From Tetrahymena thermophila SB210 (Eukaryota; Ciliophora; Oligohymenophorea; Hymenostomatida; Tetrahymenidae): DNA of 64,000 nt. The DNA lies in NCBI RefSeq assembly GCF_000189635.1, contig NW_002476237.1, positions 558,001-622,000 of the forward strand, in the 5' to 3' direction. Below are positions 1-10,626 of the stretch, one piece after another (position 1 is the first letter of the stretch; every line of letters starts with the position of its first letter). The notes under the pieces are model-generated. The model was not told where the DNA came from. It did no database searches and saw only the letters and a program-made list of their open reading frames with translations. A program made the position numbers and the translations under genes.

Positions 1-2
1 AA

Positions 3-330
3 GAAGCCGAAGATAAAAAAAAGTTATAAGAAGCAGAAGAGAGAAAAAAATAATAAGAGGCTGAGGAGAAAAGAAAACAATAAGAAGCAGAAGAGAAAAG
101 AAAATAATAAGAAGCTGAAGATAAAAAAAGATAATAAGAGGCTGAGGAGAAGAAAAAATAATAAGAGGCAGAAGAAAAGAAAAAAATATAAGAAGCTGAA
201 GAATTGAAATTGAAACAACAGGCTGAAGAAAATAAGAAGTTATAAGAGGCATAGGAAAAGCAAAAATAACATGAAGCTGAAGAGAGAAAAAAATAATTAG
301 AGGCTGAGGAAAAAAAGAAGTAATAAGAAA
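3..330 (+). repeat. E/A/K/Q-rich short tandem repeat in the TPR protein
   Basis: Degenerate units of roughly 27-39 nt encode variants of QQEAEEKRK (with TAA/TAG as Gln). They form a charged helical or coiled-coil segment at the visible N-terminus of the TPR protein. Unit boundaries decay downstream of about 330. Confidence 0.75.
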
Positions 331-3300
331 TGGATGACAAAAAAAAGAAGCAAGAAGAAGAGGAATTAAAAAAGAAGTAACAATAGGATGAACAATAAAA
401 ACTCTTAGAAGTTTAAAATAAAAAAATTTAGGATGAAGAAATGAAAAAAAATTAAGAAACTTAAAATGATAAAAATAAATAGCTTAAAAATGAGTAATCT
501 TCTGATAAAAATAATTAAATTGTTGGTATCGAGTTAGATTAAAATGAGAAAAATAAAGGAGAACATAGCTTAAATAAATAAAATATAAAAAATTCAGAAA
601 ATGACAATAAAAAGTAGATTGAATCAAATAATTAAAATACTCAAAATAAATCAATTTCTGCTCAAAATGTTTAATAAAAAGAAAGTTAAAGTAGTGCTGA
701 AGTAAATCAAACTGCTAAAGTTTAAGAAGCTAGTGTAAAATCAGAATCTTAAGAAAATCAAAAAAATAAGAACTAGTTAACCTTATTAAATAAAAATTAA
801 ATAAACGAAGTAAACAGTGAAGAGGAAAAATCTCCCTCTAAATAAATTGTGGCTAATCAAAAGGATTCTAACAAAAATTAATAAAACCTTGAAAATAATA
901 AATAATAAAAGGTTATCAGTAATAGTTAATAAGGTGCTCATGCAGAAGCTTCTTCAAATAAATCAAATAATACTGCTGCTATAATTGAAGTAAATGAAAG
1001 TGGACAAAATATTGATAAAAACCATCAAAAATCTTTATCATAAAAAAACAGTAAAGAAAACCAATAGGAATTATAAAATTAATAATCGTCAGAAAAGAGT
1101 ATCAAGTAATAATCGAGTGATAAAAATATTTAAGAGAGAAGATCTTCTAAAGCAGATTCTAGCAACAAGCAAATTGCTGCTGCTGCTGCAAATGCCTAGC
1201 CTATTCTCACAAATGTAGAGTTAGATAATTAGTAATCATAAGAAATTAAAATTGAATAAGTTGAGTAAAGCAAAACTTCACCACCCCCTCCACCTATCGA
1301 AAATGAAACAGAAAATGATGCAACTCTTGAGAAGAATGAAATCAATAAAAATATAGAAAAAAAGAGGAAGTAAATTCTTAGAAATCACATGAGTATTGAT
1401 GCAAATTATAGCAAATCCATAAATGATAAAACTCCAAGAAGAAATTCACACTCAGACTTAAATCGCTCTAACTTTTCAGAAAAGTCTTAGAAAGAAATTA
1501 TGAACATATAAAAGTTAAAAGAATCATTTATTTCTAAAGAAGAAAAATCTAAAGGAAATAACAAAATGACTCTTGAAGAAATTGAAAATAATAAAGAATA
1601 TGATGAAAAAAACGAGGTTCATGAAGTGAAAGATGGAGACGAAACTATAAATCCTAAAGATCAATCTAAAAATTAAGAATTCTTTGTTGTAAATGGTGAA
1701 AAGCAAGGAGATCAGTTAGTTAAGAAGAAATCAATAAATGATAGCTTGACTCCTAAAAAGAAAAAGAAAGGAGCTAAAGAAAATCTTTTGCCATCAGATT
1801 TTGATCAGTGGACTGAAGAGAAATGCCATCAAATGATATAAGAAAATCCTAAAAGCTACTTAGCTTACTACAGACTAGCATATATTTGCATGCTAAAAGA
1901 ACCTGATGTCGATATTGAAGGAACAAAGTCAAATCTTCTCAAAGTTTAAGAGCTCAATCCAGATTTTAAAATAGAAAAGGTAATAAAAAATAATTTTAAT
2001 TTGTATTCTCAATTTAATAAATTATAATCTTAATAGATTAATATAACGCTAGGAGAAATCTTCGAAATGCAGAAAAACTATGAGCAAGCTCTTGTTCATT
2101 ATAAAAATTTATTAACTGTGACTTAAGACAAGCAAACTTGCTTGCTAAAGATTGCACGTTGCCATTAAAAATTAAAAGTTTATGATTAAGCATAAAAGAA
2201 GTATTCTGAAGCAATTAAAGTGAATACAAAGAATTATCTCCCATATTTAAAGTTGGGATGGATGTAGGTTAAACTCTCTAATATTAAGCATTAAGAAGCC
2301 CTTGAAAAAAATAAATAAATTGATAGTGCAACAAAGACTGATATACAAAATACTCTCAAACAAGGAATAGACAACCTATAAAAAGCACATTCATTAGAGC
2401 CAAACAATGTTGAAATCAACATTAAGTTAGGAGAAGTAAGCATATTTACTAGTTTAATAAAAAAATGATATATTGAATACAATAATTAGGCATATTTAAT
2501 GAATGAAGAAGACAATGAAGGAGCAGATGAAGCTATAAGCTATCTTACTAATGCTCTTAATTTAGATGATAAAAATTATGACTGCCTAATTGGATTGGGA
2601 AAAGCTTATGAAAGGAAAGGTGATTTACAAAAAGCTATTTAATTTTCATAGCTTGCAATTGATCTACCAAATCCAAATCCTAATTTAAATTCCATTTTCT
2701 TCTTGGGAATGCTCTATTTGCAAAACAAAGAAATTAAAAATGCTGAGAAATAATTTAAGAGTGTTTTATGTAAAACTTTTTTTGAATTTTGGTTTTTTAT
2801 TTATTTTTATATTTTTTTCAGCTAAAAATAGTGAGCATGTTGGAGCCCTTATTGAGTATGCCACAACTTTGAGTTTATAAAATAAATATGATAAAGCCAA
2901 AAAATATTTTAGGTAAAATTATTAATTTATTTTGATAAATTGAAATTGAATTTTATTTAATAGACATGCTTTGAAGCTAGACAAGAATAACGTAATTGCC
3001 AATTTGAGGTTGGGTAAAATATATCAGACAAAGCTTAATGATATTGATGGAGCTATATCATGCTATAAAAAGATAATAGAAGTGTAGCCTAAATTTGCAA
3101 AAGCACATTATTAACTTGGTTTAGCTTTATTAGAGAAAAAGGACTATAAAGGAGCTACAGAAGAGTTTAAAGAAACAATTAGAATTAATGAAAGATTTAC
3201 TGGAGCATACAAGGCAATAGGCTTAATTTATTATGAAAATAATAATCCTTCAAATGCTTGCAAATACTATCTAAGAGCTTTAGAATGTGATCCATTTGAT

Positions 3301-4096
3301 ATGGAATCTAAGCTTGGATTAGCTAATTGTTATTATCTAATGGAAAACTTTGATGCTGCCATACAAAATTACGAAGAAATTTCTGGAATAGATTAAAACG
3401 ACGAAATTGAATATAATTTGGCTAACTGTTACTATATGAAAGGAGAAATCAATGAAGCAATCAATCATTACAAAAATGCTCTCAATTTAAAACAAGATAA
3501 ACCTGATTGCTTATATAATTTAGGTATTTAAAAATATTCAGCCATTTTTATTGAATTGAAATATATTCTAATAATTTATAAAGGTAATGCTTACTGCATT
3601 TAAGAAAACTTTAAAGAGGCATTAATTTGCTTTGAAAAGGCGATTCAATATGATCCTTAAAATTCAGCTGCTATGTACAATCTTGCTAACACATACTATG
3701 TCCTTGAGGATCATGAAAAGGCTTCTGACTATTTCGAAAAAGCCATACAATTAGAGCCTAACAATATAGAGTGGCATAATTACATAGGTGGAGTTTATTT
3801 TGGAAGAAATTAATTCAATGAAGCAAGGAGACATTTTGAGTAATCATATAAATTAAGTTCTGATAATATAGATACAAACTACCGTCTTGCTTAACTTAAC
3901 CACTCTGAAGGAAATAACGATGCTGCTTTACATTATGTTAATGTAAGCATTTTACTTTAAAATAAAATATTAAAAATTTCTATTTATTAAAAAACAGTTT
4001 GTAATCTCTAAGCAACCTGAAAATGAAGAAGCAAACTAATTAAAAAGAGAAATAAATGAGCTTTTGAATGAAAGCTAAAGAGAATAAGAGCTATGA
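3..4096 (+). CDS. TPR-repeat protein, 5'-truncated by the window edge
   Basis: Read with TAA/TAG as Gln, the frame is open from base 3 to the TGA at 4094-4096. Exons are 3-2435, 2490-2769, 2822-2912, 2964-3523, 3584-3942 and 3998-4096; they sum to 1,274 codons including the stop, a multiple of three. The first about 110 visible residues are Gln/Glu/Ala/Lys-rich imperfect repeats, followed by a disordered Asn/Gln/Ser/Lys stretch with a PPPPP run near 1284. From about 1800 on the protein consists of tandem tetratricopeptide repeats; typical TPR signatures are ALxxYxxAIxxxPxNxxAxxNLGxxY-like positions, for example AMYNLANTYYVLEDHEKA and AIQLEPNN. TPR arrays are protein-interaction scaffolds, common in ciliary and trafficking complexes. 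The true start lies upstream. No catalytic domain is visible, so the partner and process are unknown. Confidence 0.9.
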
Positions 4097-5148
4097 AAAT
4101 AACTCTCTCTGAACTGATTTTCTCAAGAATTCATTTATTAAAACTATATACAAAAATTAAACTATTTATTATAAAAATAAAACTATTAATTAATAAATAA
4201 ATCACTTATTTGAAATATATTTTGTAAAGTAAATGTGTTTATGATAATAAAATACATTCTAATATTCAATTACTACGAAATTATCATAAAAGCAATTTCT
4301 TTATTGTAATCTTTTGATTCTTTTTTTATGGTCAATATTTAATCAATTTAATTGTATGGATAATCAAGATATATTAATTAAAATTTAATTAGAGTAAGGC
4401 TTATATATTTTTTAACTATTCAGATCATTACAATCATAATCATAATATGATTTTTTAAAACTAAATCCAAAAATACATAAATTTTAAAAAAGAATTTTTC
4501 GAAAAATCCAGAAATATTCTATGAGTTATGAGTGAAAAGTATTTTTTTATTTGAAGTAATATGAAAAAGTAAATTAAACTTTTCAAATATAATTAAAAAT
4601 TTTAATTTGATGCTTTGTTTTATAATTAAATACCACAATTTGCTTCCGATTCTGAAAGGATATTTATAAAATATTATAACAAATGATATTGATATATTAC
4701 TTAAAATTTGTTAAGCTTTTGGTATTTATCAAAATTTAAAAAAAAAAGTAGATTTAATTTAATACTTTTTTTATGAAAATTGATTGCTTTGATGAGATTA
4801 AGATTAATACATCCATACATGCGATTATGTATTCATCTAATAAAAATGTAAAAGAATTTTTTTATTATCAAAATCATTCCCACATGATATTTTTATTGCG
4901 AATAATTAATTGAATATGACTTATTACTTTTCCTATTTCTTTTATTATTTGTTGTAAGATTAGTATAAATTAATCTTTTTTACTTGAATTTATGGTTCTT
5001 CAATAAGCTAATTAAATATTTTATATAAATAAAGTGGAAGAACAAAAGAAAACAAATAAAATACGAATATTATCCAATATTTTACAAAAAACGTAATTAT
5101 TTTTGCTTATTTTTATGTAAATATATTTTATTTCCTTATTTAAGAGCA
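4097..5148. other. Intergenic, AT-rich, no gene seen
   Basis: About 1.05 kb between the TPR gene stop and the start of the mini-exon gene. It is very AT-rich with long A/T runs and no extended TGA-free frame with protein-like composition. It must hold the 3' UTR of the upstream gene and the promoter of the downstream one; no specific element could be recognised. Confidence 0.6.
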
Positions 5149-8100
5149 ATGTAAACATCTAAGAGAACATCTAATTCTATATGCTAACCTCAGTCCAAAG
5201 AAAATATTTTGAATTTCCTTTGGCTTGACAACACTACTGATAATAGTATTGTAATTGAAAAAATATGTGAAAGAAATTTGTGCTCAGCTGAAGAAGCTCA
5301 ATTTTAGCTGAAGGAATATCATAAATTCTTGTACTGCTTGGGTAAAGAGTTCAGACTTAATGAACTTCTTCAAGATTAAATGCTTTTATTCCCATCAGCT
5401 ATAGTAAGATTTTTTCTTAAATAATTTTTGTCAAAAAAATATCATACGCACATATTAAGAGATATTCTTAATTATCATTTGTTTTTTGATTACTAAATAT
5501 ATAGTTTTACTTAACAAATACGTATTTTTTTTTTCAATTACTATTTCTTATGAGTAATTTAGAAAAAACTCGATAAATTGCTAATCTTTGTGCTACAAAA
5601 ATTGTATCAAATTATAAATATTAATTTTTTTTGTTATTAAGATAAGCAGAATTTGGAGAATGCATTAACTCTTCACTATTGAATATCCATCTTTGTGCAG
5701 AGATTTAGGATTTAATTTTATTAGCTTCAATCCTGAGAAAATTTGCTTCTGGTCATAGACTGAAAATTAAATTAATAAATTCAGATCAACTTATGAGAAA
5801 ACTTTGGAATCGTTAAAATAAGAATTCAAAGAAGATTTGAATTAAGAAATTTGGCCAAGCAATTTTGATGATATGGTTAAATAGCATTTACTCTCTTTCC
5901 ATGTTAATTTGACCACTTTCAAAGCCATCGAAAACACAGTCAATAACTTGAATGGAGCTATAAACTTTTCTGAAATGTCTATTTCTGATATTAAGAACAA
6001 AATTATTCCTGAATTAAGAAAAAATCTTCATTAATTTAAGGAAACCAAATTTGAACTCGTTAATTAAGATTCTTAAGATTAACGTACCAAGGAAGTATAT
6101 CAAAAAATGAACAACTTAGTTTTCCCATAAGAAATGGTTTCCCATATTTAAAATGTAAAGTCTTTAATTTATTTATTTACTATTGTTAATATTTTATACT
6201 TTAATAAGGAATATCTTTTAACTCCTGAAAGCACTCAATATCTTATTATGGAATATAAAAAATTCTTCATGATATTTTTAGTCAATAACACATTCTCTTA
6301 AGTTCCTTCTGCCTTTGTAGATGAAGTATGGCATACTCATATCAATTTTGCAAAAATTTATTCCTATTCTTGCAAAGTGTTAACTGGAGGATTTATAAAT
6401 CATGTTCCAGCTACTAATTTAAGAGAAAATGAATAGGAAATAATGAAGGAGGAATTTAATTAAACTATGGAACTCTATGAAAAATTATTTGGTCCAGTCA
6501 ATGAAGAATACTGGCAATTAAAAGGAGAATTCAGAGATGATCAACAAAATTTCTTTTGGATAGATCTATATTCCTTAAACAAGAAATCTTAGGCTGAATC
6601 ATAAAGTAAAATACTTGTAACAAAGGACTACTTAATTTTTTAATTTTACAATTCTTTTAGATTCCCTTAATGTTAAGGTATAAGAAGGCTAAGATTTAGA
6701 TGATTCAATTTCAACATAACCTAATTCAGTTAACTTAGATAGTAATTTTAAAAAATATTTATTACTTTAATTATTTATTTCAAATTACTATTAAGATTAA
6801 AATATTTAATGCACTGATTGTACTAGTGACTGTTTAGCAAGAATTACCTAAACTAAAAGTAATTTATTAATTAATTATTAATTTAAATCTAATAATTTTT
6901 TTTAATTTACAAGATACATAAAATTCTTGTGATGGTTGTGATGGCACTTGTAATGCTAATAGAACAGGAACTGGTACTGGAACAACCTAAAATAACAGTA
7001 ATATTTATATTAGTATAAAATATAACATCTACATAATTTCATATTAGAGCTAAAGAACTCATGTGATGGCTGTGATGGTTCCTGCAATGCTAATGGAACT
7101 GGAACTGGTACTGGAACAACATAAAATAATTGTATTACTTAAATTCAAAAGATATTTAATGTCTTATTCTTTCATTTTTAATTAGAGCTAAAGAATTCAT
7201 GCAATGGATGCGATGGTACTTGTAACGCTAATGGAACATCATAAAATAAAAGTATCATTTAGAAAAATATTCATTAGGATATCTTATTTATAATCTTTAA
7301 AAAGAGTTAAACAACTCATGTAATGGCTGTGATGGAACTTGCAATGCTAACGGAACAGGAACTGGTACTGGAACAACCTAAAATAACAGTATTATTTATT
7401 AGTATAAAGTATAATATCTAAATATTCCTTTACTAGAGTTGAAGAATTCTTGTAATGGATGTGATGGAACTTGTAACGCTAATGGAACTGGTACTGGAGC
7501 AACATAAAATAATTGTATTACTTAAATTCAAATAAAATTAAATGTCTTATTATTTCATTTTTAATTAGAGCTTAAGAACTCCTGCAACGGATGTGATGGT
7601 ACCTGTAATGCTAATGGAACTGGAACAACATAAAATATGAGTATTATTTATAAAAAATTTAAATCCTGTATCATTTATTTATGTTTAATTAGAGTTAAAG
7701 AACTCATGTAATGGATGTGATGGTAGCTGCAATGCTAATGGAACTACATAAAATTGTATCTTTTAAATTCAAAAAAAAATTAAATATCTTAATATTTAAT
7801 CTTTAACTAGAAATAAAAAATTCATGCAATGGATGTAACGGAACTTGTAACGCTAATGGAACTGGTACTGGAGCAACATAAAATAACTGTATTACTTAAA
7901 TTCAAATAAAATTAAATGTCTTAATATTTGATTTTTAATTAGAGCTTAAGAACTCCTGCAATGGGTGTGATGGTACTTGTAATGCTAATGGAACTGGAAC
8001 AACATAAAATAAGGGTATTATTTATAAAAAATTTAAATAATGTATCATTTATTTATGTTTAATTAGAGTTAAAGAAATCATGTAATGGATGTGATGGTAG

Positions 8101-10173
8101 CTGCAATGCTAACGGAACAGGAACTGGTACTGGAATAACATAAAATAATTGTATGATTACACATTCAAAAAAAATTAATTTTATTAATATTAAAACCTTA
8201 ATTAGAGTTAAAGAACTCCTGCAATGGATGTGATGGTACTTGTAACGCTAATGGAACAGGAACTGGTACTGGAACAACTTCAAACAATTGTATTACTTCA
8301 ATTAATATTAAATATTATATTTATTATTTAATTTGTAAATAGAGTTAAAGAACTCATGCAATGGATGTGATGGTACTTGCAACGCCAATGGAACTGGAAC
8401 TGGTACTGGATAAACTCAAAACAAAAGTATTAATTAAACTAATATGAAATATTATAATTGATAATAATTTAACAATTCATAAGATTTAAAAAACTCATGT
8501 GATGGTTGTGATGGTAGTTGTAATGCTAAAGGAACTGGCACTGGAACAACATAAAACAAGAGTAATTACTATTTATTTAAATAGGGAATATTTTATCTTT
8601 TTTTTTAACATTTAATAAGAGTTGAAAAACTCATGCAATGGTTGTGATGGTACTTGCAATGCTAACGGAATAGGAATTGGCCCTGGAACAACTTAAAATA
8701 ATTGTATGATTACACATTCAAAAAAATAAATTTCTTAATATTTAATCTTTAATTAGAGTTAAAGAATTCATGCAGTGGATGTGATGGTACTTGCAATGCT
8801 AATGGAACAGGAACTGAAACTGGAACAACTTAAAATAATAGTATCATTTAAATTCAAAAGAAATTTAATGTCTTATTATTTCATTTTAAATAGAGCTAAA
8901 GAATTCATGCAACGGATGTGATGGAACTTGTAATACTAATGGAACAGGAACAACCTCAAACAAGTGTATTACTTCAATTAACGTTAAATATCATATTTAT
9001 TATTTAATCTATAATTAGAGCAAAAGAACTCTTGTAATGGATGTGATGGTAATTGCAATGCTAATGGAAATGGAACTGGTAATGGTTCTGAATAAACTTA
9101 AAACAAAAGTATTAATTAGATTAGCTCGAAATATTATTTATTTTTATCACTTAACTTCTAATTAGAATTAAAGAACTCATGTGATGGTTGTGATGGTACT
9201 TGTAATGCTAATGGAACTGGTACTGGAACTACCTAAAATAAGTGTATTACTCATATAAACATAATATAAAATCTATATTATTTAATTTTTATTAGAGTTA
9301 AAGAACTCATGCGATGGCTGTGATGGTAATTGCAATGCTAATACAACTGGAACTGGAACAACTTAAAATAAAAGTAAAATATAGAAAAATGTTTATTTTT
9401 GATAATTTACTTTATAATCTTTTATTAGAAAGCAAGAACTCATGCGATGGTTGTGATGGTAATTGTAATGCTAATGGTACTGGATCAACTCAAAATAATA
9501 GTATTTTTATTGATATTAATAAATTTGTTATAAAATGATATTTCAATAGAAAATAAAAGTTCTTGTGTTGGTTGTGATGGTGATTGTTTTGCTAAACAAA
9601 CTTTTGAAAAGAAGGACTAGAGTAATTTATTTTTTTTTACTTAAAAATATAATATTTTAAACATTAAAAAATATTATTTAGAATGGTGCTTTGATTGCTT
9701 AAGCTAGCCAGGAAAAAAATAAAAGAATCAAATTCATTCTAATAAATTGAAGATCTAACAATAATAAAAAATGATCTGTAAAATTAAAATTTTTAGCAAA
9801 AATAATATTAAAATTTTATTCAAAAATTAGAATTGTGTGGAAATTGTTTTGCTATAGATGACAAAGCTTTGAATAGTAAAAAACAATTTTTAAATATCTT
9901 CTAATTTTATTTTAATCTAAATAGGCTCATAATAGAATCTTGCAAAGCTTTTGTGTATTGCAAAACAAAGTAATAATTTTTTTATTTTTTATTTAAATAT
10001 TAAAGTATTTATTTATTAAACAAATCAGATAATCAAGAAGAATAGGAAGATTTTTAAAACAAAAAAAGTAAATAATTATTTTTCATAATTTTAAAACTTA
10101 AAAATATTTAATATAAATTTAAGCTGATATTCTAGAATTGGTTCAAGGAATGAACAAAGTAATTGTTTAGTGA
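5149..10173 (+). CDS. VDEVWHTH-domain protein with about 21 Cys-rich mini-exon repeats
   Basis: A 31-exon model: 5149-5403, 5642-6154, 6209-6605, 6661-6741, 6796-6858, 21 repeat exons from 6914 to 9621, then 9682-9777, 9831-9875, 9925-9969, 10029-10067 and 10124-10173. Exons total exactly 1,075 codons including the TGA, so all 30 introns are mutually consistent. Residues about 260-390 contain VDEVWHTHINFAKIYSYSC and then FINHVPAT, which resembles the core of bacterial and eukaryotic glycine-rich-domain-containing proteins (conserved D-VWH-H). In bacterial relatives this core precedes a Cys/Gly-rich tail, and here it precedes Cys-rich repeats of the form SCDGCDGTCNANG(TG)nTTQN. Each repeat supplies a CxxCxxxC triad, about 65 cysteines in all, suggesting metal binding or disulfides. 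No signal peptide was seen at the chosen Met. Catalytic function is unknown. Confidence 0.88.
6914..9621 (+). repeat. Tandem array of 21 phase-1 mini-exons, one Cys-rich repeat each
   Basis: Repeat exons (63-90 nt): 6914-6997, 7048-7131, 7186-7251, 7305-7388, 7437-7514, 7569-7640, 7693-7755, 7811-7888, 7943-8014, 8067-8150, 8206-8289, 8343-8426, 8484-8561, 8620-8703, 8757-8840, 8894-8965, 9019-9108, 9166-9243, 9296-9373, 9429-9500 and 9550-9621. Each is flanked by introns of about 48-58 nt that begin GTA and end AG, and every exon begins and ends in phase 1, so any exon can be gained, lost or skipped without a frameshift. Lengths differ mostly in steps of 6 nt, i.e. one Gly-Thr dipeptide in the linker after the CxxCxxxC core. 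A diverged first unit (6796-6858) and Cys-containing units after 9682 flank the array. Confidence 0.92.
7437..8150 (+). repeat. Duplicated three-exon block within the array
   Basis: The exon order 78-72-63 nt at 7437-7755 recurs as 78-72-84 nt at 7811-8150, and the intervening introns are nearly identical: intron 7515-7568 matches 7889-7942, and 7641-7692 matches 8015-8066 with only a few differences. Introns normally diverge fast, so this points to a recent unequal-crossover duplication of a three-exon unit. The block includes intron sequence, so the event was at the DNA level. Confidence 0.8.
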
Positions 10174-10626
10174 TTCTAATAAACTTAATTTTATAACAAA
10201 TTTAAAAAATAAAATATTTTGTAAAAATGTTTTTAGAGTTTAAAATTTAGATACCTTTTTATGAAAATAAATATTTGTATTTATATTTGAAAAATTAGTA
10301 TTCAATTTGAAATTTATATCAAAAACAAAAATAAATATATTAAAAATACATCATTAATTAATCTTTTTATAATTTAAAAATTTTTACTTGTTACTTATAT
10401 TCTGCAATATGATAACAATCTACAGTAAATATAAATAAGCTAAGAAAAGTGTTAGAAATCATTTCATTCATTATTTAAATTTTTAATTAATTTTAGATTT
10501 AAGTTTTACTTTTTTTCAAAATTGAAATGAATTAATTTATTTATTTACTTAATTTATAATTTTACAAGTATTAATAGAGTTTAAAATAGTTTAATTAATT
10601 ATTATGATAATAAATAAGTGCAATGA
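10174..10626. other. Convergent intergenic region, nothing recognised
   Basis: About 450 nt of A/T-rich DNA between two convergent gene ends (plus-strand stop at 10173, minus-strand stop at 10627). Presumably holds both 3' UTRs and polyadenylation sites; no RNA gene or open frame is visible. Confidence 0.6.

Noticed and set aside
24-218. Hydrophobic Phe/Leu-rich minus-strand ORF
   Set aside because: It is the complement of the Glu/Lys/Gln repeats of the TPR protein and is a shadow of that gene.
6914-9621. Regularly spaced repeats resembling a CRISPR or satellite array
   Set aside because: Units alternate coding exon and AT-rich intron with GT-AG borders and preserved frame; unit lengths vary by codons, and the organism is a eukaryote.
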